Assembly (NCBI RefSeq): GCF_004799755.1
Contig: NZ_SLUB01000037.1
Coordinates: 1 to 39,595, forward strand
Length of the DNA: 39,595 nucleotides
Source: Bacillus timonensis
GTDB taxonomy: Bacteria; Bacillota; Bacilli; Bacillales; Bacillaceae_L
Reading direction: 5' to 3'
Part shown: positions 37,359 through 39,595 of the stretch, piece after piece
How positions within the stretch are numbered: position 1 is the first letter of the stretch
How the letters are laid out: the number at the start of each line of letters is the position of its first letter
Notes under the pieces: model-generated
Databases searched by the model: none
Told to the model about the DNA's origin: nothing
What the model saw: only the letters and a program-made list of their open reading frames with translations
Position numbers and translations under genes: made by a program

Positions 37359-37778
37359 TTATTGGGTAATCTGATGGAACCATTGGTTTAAAAGCTCTTG
37401 AAGTTGGTTCTGCTTTTCTTTTGGGAAATTCCCGACTAACCTTTGATTCATTTCGATCATGGCCTGTTCCCAGTTTGGAAACTCAGCTAATGCTTTTTCA
37501 GTTAGTTCAATTTGTTTCGTGCGTTTGTCTGTTCCTTGGATCTGCCTGACATATCCAAGCTTAACAAGCTTTTGAATGTTTCTTGTCATTGGTGGTGCTT
37601 CAACAGTTAAATAATCACATAACTCTGATTGTGTTGAGGTCCCTTTTGTTTTTAAAACAAATAAAACGGACCATTGTGCGCTAAATAGTCCGAAGGGTTC
37701 CAACGTTTCATTCACATGTTTTGTAAGTTGACGTGACAGCTGATGCACGGCGTGAAACAGTTCATGACCTGTCTGCAT
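37359..37778 (-). CDS. MarR family transcriptional regulator
   Basis: A 139-residue winged-helix regulator. The recognition region is STQSELCDYLTVEAPPMTRNIQKLVKLGYV, followed by the wing DKRTKQIELTEKA, in which Asp and Arg of the conserved DxR are recognisable. It is expected to bind as a dimer to the palindrome at 37811-37828 and to repress its own operon, including the MFS exporter. No cysteine sits at the OhrR peroxide-sensing position, so a small-molecule ligand is more likely than peroxide. GAGGTGA precedes the ATG by a few bases. Confidence 0.9.
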   Translation of the reverse strand: MQTGHELFHAVHQLSRQLTKHVNETLEPFGLFSAQWSVLFVLKTKGTSTQSELCDYLTVEAPPMTRNIQKLVKLGYVRQIQGTDKRTKQIELTEKALAEFPNWEQAMIEMNQRLVGNFPKEKQNQLQELLNQWFHQITQ

Positions 37779-37810
37779 AAAATCACCTCAATGCATAAAT
37801 TTTCACAAAT

Positions 37811-37854
37811 TAGTTACCTAGGTAACTATATCATCTTTTCTGTTATAAAAGCAA
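37811..37854 (-). promoter_or_regulatory. marR-MFS promoter with perfect 18-bp palindromic operator
   Basis: TAGTTACCTAGGTAACTA at 37811-37828 is a perfect 18-bp palindrome, typical in size of a MarR operator. On the minus strand the promoter TTGCTT (37849-37854), an 18-base spacer and TATAGT (37825-37830) place the operator over the -10 and start region. Binding there would block transcription. Confidence 0.85.
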
Positions 37855-37943
37855 GTGGGAAGATAAAAACAATATTGCATAGGATAATTCACTTGCATAA
37901 ATCAAAAACTAACCGCAACGAATTGAATTAGGGGGACTATTAC

Positions 37944-38690
37944 GTGATATCTAAAGAAATTGTTTCCATTTTACAAGAGAAGATCAAGCTTATTGAAAGA
38001 GGAGATAAGGCCATCTATCTAGTTGGGCCAATCAAGCTTCCTGTCAATTTAGATGGGGAGACTGTCCTTTTCAACTGGTATTGTTGGCTTCTCTGTGATG
38101 AAGTGACACTTGATGCCAATCGGATCATTGAAAAACTTTCATCTACAAACTTAGCTGAAAGGCAGCAATCAAGTGTTTTAGTATACGGAGATTTCGAACA
38201 AGCCAATGAGGCTTTGATTCGGATGCACAGTATATGCCACACAGGTGATATTTTTGGAAGTAAACGTTGTGATTGTGGATATCAATTAAAACAATCAATG
38301 AGAATCATTGTTGATCACGGGGTAGGGGCATTGTTTTACCTAGCTAATCATGAGGGGCGTGGGATTGGGTTATTCAGTAAAGCGATGGCTTATATTTTGC
38401 AGGAGAATGGCTTGGATACAGTTGAAGCCAATATTCAACTAGGGTTTAAGGCTGATGCTAGAAATTATGATGATGCTATACGTGTGCTGAAAACATTGAG
38501 AAGCAAACCCGTTTCATTAATAACCAATAATCCAAGAAAAATGAACGCTTTAAAGGAGGCTGGAATGAATGTTTCTGAGCGGATGCCAATCTGGGGAGAT
38601 GTCTCCGATTATAATCGAAAGTATTTGAGGACAAAAATAGAAAAAGCCGGACACTTAGTCGAAATGGCACAAGATGAACAACCATTTTAA
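37944..38690 (+). CDS. GTP cyclohydrolase II (stand-alone RibA-type)
   Basis: A zinc enzyme that opens GTP to 2,5-diamino-6-ribosylamino-pyrimidinone phosphate, the first step of riboflavin synthesis. It has 248 residues. The zinc cysteines are in HSICHTGDIFGSKRCDCGYQL. The catalytic segment is YLANHEGRGIGL. TVEANIQLGFKADARNY and LITNNPRKMNAL follow. The C-terminal ERMPIWGD...YLRTKIEKAGHL is as in RibA. Bacilli normally carry a RibBA fusion in the rib operon. This copy lacks the RibB domain and lies outside any rib operon, with a divergent N-terminal 80 residues. It may be a backup or serve a specialised pathway. GTG 37944 has AGGGGGA seven bases upstream. Confidence 0.87.
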   Translation: MISKEIVSILQEKIKLIERGDKAIYLVGPIKLPVNLDGETVLFNWYCWLLCDEVTLDANRIIEKLSSTNLAERQQSSVLVYGDFEQANEALIRMHSICHTGDIFGSKRCDCGYQLKQSMRIIVDHGVGALFYLANHEGRGIGLFSKAMAYILQENGLDTVEANIQLGFKADARNYDDAIRVLKTLRSKPVSLITNNPRKMNALKEAGMNVSERMPIWGDVSDYNRKYLRTKIEKAGHLVEMAQDEQPF

Positions 38691-38695
38691 CGTAT

Positions 38696-38729
38696 AATGA
38701 GCTAACCTTAAGTAGGCTAGCTCATTTTT
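38696..38729. terminator. Bidirectional terminator between ribA-like and K+ channel genes
   Basis: AATGAGCTA/TAGCTCATT, a nine-base perfect stem (38696-38704, 38718-38726), followed by TTTT on the plus strand. It overlaps the stop codon of the minus-strand channel gene. Confidence 0.8.
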
Positions 38730-39096
38730 AATCATACGGAAAATTTTCCCCTTCTGTATTTCGGAAGGGAGGAAGAAATTGAATGACAATAACTACAGGT
38801 AACAAATATCCGATTAATGCCTCAACAATGGCGACAGCCCGTGAAATTCCAAATGGGGTGACATCGCCATACCCAACCGATAAAAGGGTTATGGCACTAA
38901 AATACAAGGATCGAGTTACGACATCAAGTGATTGCTCCTGATGTGAATCAGATGCGTAATGGTCATGCACCGCACCAAGATCAAGTAAGTCCAACAAAAT
39001 ATATAAAATGGCGAATGTTAATAACGTATTAAGATACACAACGATAAAAATCAACGCTCGATACAAGGTCTTCCGCCGATGAATAAACGACTTCAT
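38728..39096 (-). CDS. Two-TM potassium channel family protein
   Basis: A 122-residue ion channel subunit with TM1 about 12-36, a pore helix and selectivity filter in ITLLSVGYGDVTPFG (Ser73-Val-Gly-Tyr-Gly-Asp78), and TM2 about 85-108. The filter is the SVGYGD variant of TVGYGD. There is no cytosolic RCK/TrkA domain, so gating is unknown; it would form a KcsA-like tetramer. ATG 39096 is chosen because AAGGA lies ten bases upstream. GTG 39105 would directly abut the ribosome site. Confidence 0.85.
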   Translation of the reverse strand: MKSFIHRRKTLYRALIFIVVYLNTLLTFAILYILLDLLDLGAVHDHYASDSHQEQSLDVVTRSLYFSAITLLSVGYGDVTPFGISRAVAIVEALIGYLLPVVIVIQFLPPFRNTEGENFPYD

Positions 39097-39182
39097 CCTA
39101 CTCACATCCTTAAAGACAGCCTTTCTACATGTATATTAAAAAAACAGTAGAATAGACTAGCCTCCAGGATCCGTCTCCTGTC

Positions 39183-39212
39183 AAAAATAAAACTCGGCAA
39201 ACTTTTCCGAGT
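39183..39212 (-). terminator. Minus-strand terminator for a gene beyond the right edge
   Basis: On the minus strand, ACTCGG-N9-CCGAGT followed by TTTTATTTTT (39192-39197, 39207-39212). No minus-strand gene between here and the window end could use it, so it presumably ends a transcript entering from the right through the repeat array. Confidence 0.6.
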
Positions 39213-39363
39213 CGGGAAAAAGGGGTTGCTTATTTATTAACGGGTTCCGTTTTGAGGTGCAAACAGACCAATTATCATATTAAGACGCATAGGGTTTCTA
39301 AGGTCAAATCACAGTAAAAATCATAGTCAAACGCTTTAGAGAAATAAAGTCAGTAAATATTCG

Positions 39364-39595
39364 GACAAAGGAAAGCCGAAACATCGCTGTTATGTCCGAA
39401 CTCGAGGCATCTTCAGACAAGGGAAAGCCAAAACATCGCGGTTATGTCTGAAGTCGAGGCATCTTCTGACAAAGGAAAGCCGAAACATCGCGGTTGTGTC
39501 TGAAGTCGAGGCATCTTCGGACAAGGGAAAGCCAAAACATCGCGGTTGTGTCTGAAGTCGAGGCATCTTCAGACAAGGGAAAGCCAAAACATCGC
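39364..39595. repeat. 52-bp tandem array of inverted-repeat units, cut by the contig end
   Basis: Units begin (GACAA) at 39364, 39416, 39468, 39520 and 39572, exactly 52 bp apart; the fifth is truncated by the window. Units share AAAGCCRAAACATCGC and TCGAGGCATCTTC. Each has arms TTCRGACA...TGTCYGAA about 25 bases apart. Unit 1 pairs G with C and unit 2 pairs A with T at the variable position, a compensatory change. Because 52 is not a multiple of three, the open frames across it are incidental. The short-read assembly probably stopped here because of the array. Confidence 0.92.

Noticed and set aside
39390-39587. Minus-strand open frame across the right-end repeat array
   Set aside because: It is an incidental reading of 52-bp units; the period is not a multiple of three, so the three frames rotate. 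There is no ribosome site.
39364-39595. CRISPR array
   Set aside because: The whole 52-bp unit is repeated, with no unique spacers between constant repeats, and no cas gene is present.

Overview
The window looks like chromosome of a low-GC endospore-forming Bacillaceae (a Bacillus sensu lato relative). The grounds are AT-rich DNA, strong AGGAGG-type ribosome sites with many TTG/GTG starts, sporulation genes (spoVR, a yjcZ-type micro-gene), and a core gene order that, as recalled, matches Bacillus subtilis yhcT-yhcU-yhcW-glpK-glpD-pgcA-yhdB-yhdC-spoVR. The genus cannot be fixed from sequence alone. Bases 1-19 are the Nextera transposon mosaic end and the last bases stop inside a 52-bp tandem repeat, so this is probably one complete contig of a short-read draft assembly.

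Layout. 20-6353: VanW-domain lipoprotein, ketopantoate-reductase family enzyme, OsmC-type peroxidase, monoglyceride-lipase-like hydrolase, a 32-residue YjcZ protein, PepV dipeptidase and a TauE/TSUP exporter. 6424-10507: pseudouridine synthase (yhcT), a gene-free 0.6 kb block packed with repeats, yhcU, a BdbC/thioredoxin disulfide pair, a HAD phosphatase (yhcW) and an HPr paralogue. 10667-15941: glycerol kinase, glycerol-3-phosphate dehydrogenase with an attenuator-like leader, and alpha-phosphoglucomutase. 15999-20577: yhdB, yhdC, spoVR, a DGC zinc protein and a SulP anion transporter with a structured leader. 20642-21670: DUF3231 protein.

22004-33059 is the accessory highlight: five co-directional signalling genes. 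They are PAS3-GGDEF; PAS-GGDEF-EAL-PilZ; REC-GGDEF-EAL-LuxR HTH; a membrane hybrid histidine kinase (HAMP-GAF-coiled coil-HisKA-HATPase-REC-REC); and a CheR methyltransferase. The kinase/methyltransferase pair resembles the RsbK/RsbM pair known from the Bacillus cereus group. The adjacent response regulator is a cyclic-di-GMP enzyme with a DNA-binding domain, not the PP2C phosphatase RsbY that feeds sigma-B. I infer a kinase, methylation, c-di-GMP and transcription circuit.

33159-39096: small membrane protein, holin-like protein with a Q/N/P-rich tail, EcsC protein, a short thioredoxin-reductase-like flavoprotein, a MarR-MFS operon with a perfect palindromic operator, a stand-alone GTP cyclohydrolase II and a two-TM potassium channel. 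39364-39595 is a 52-bp-period array of inverted-repeat units; a second, different array with the same period lies at 7383-7590. No rRNA, tRNA, CRISPR array, insertion sequence or prophage was seen.
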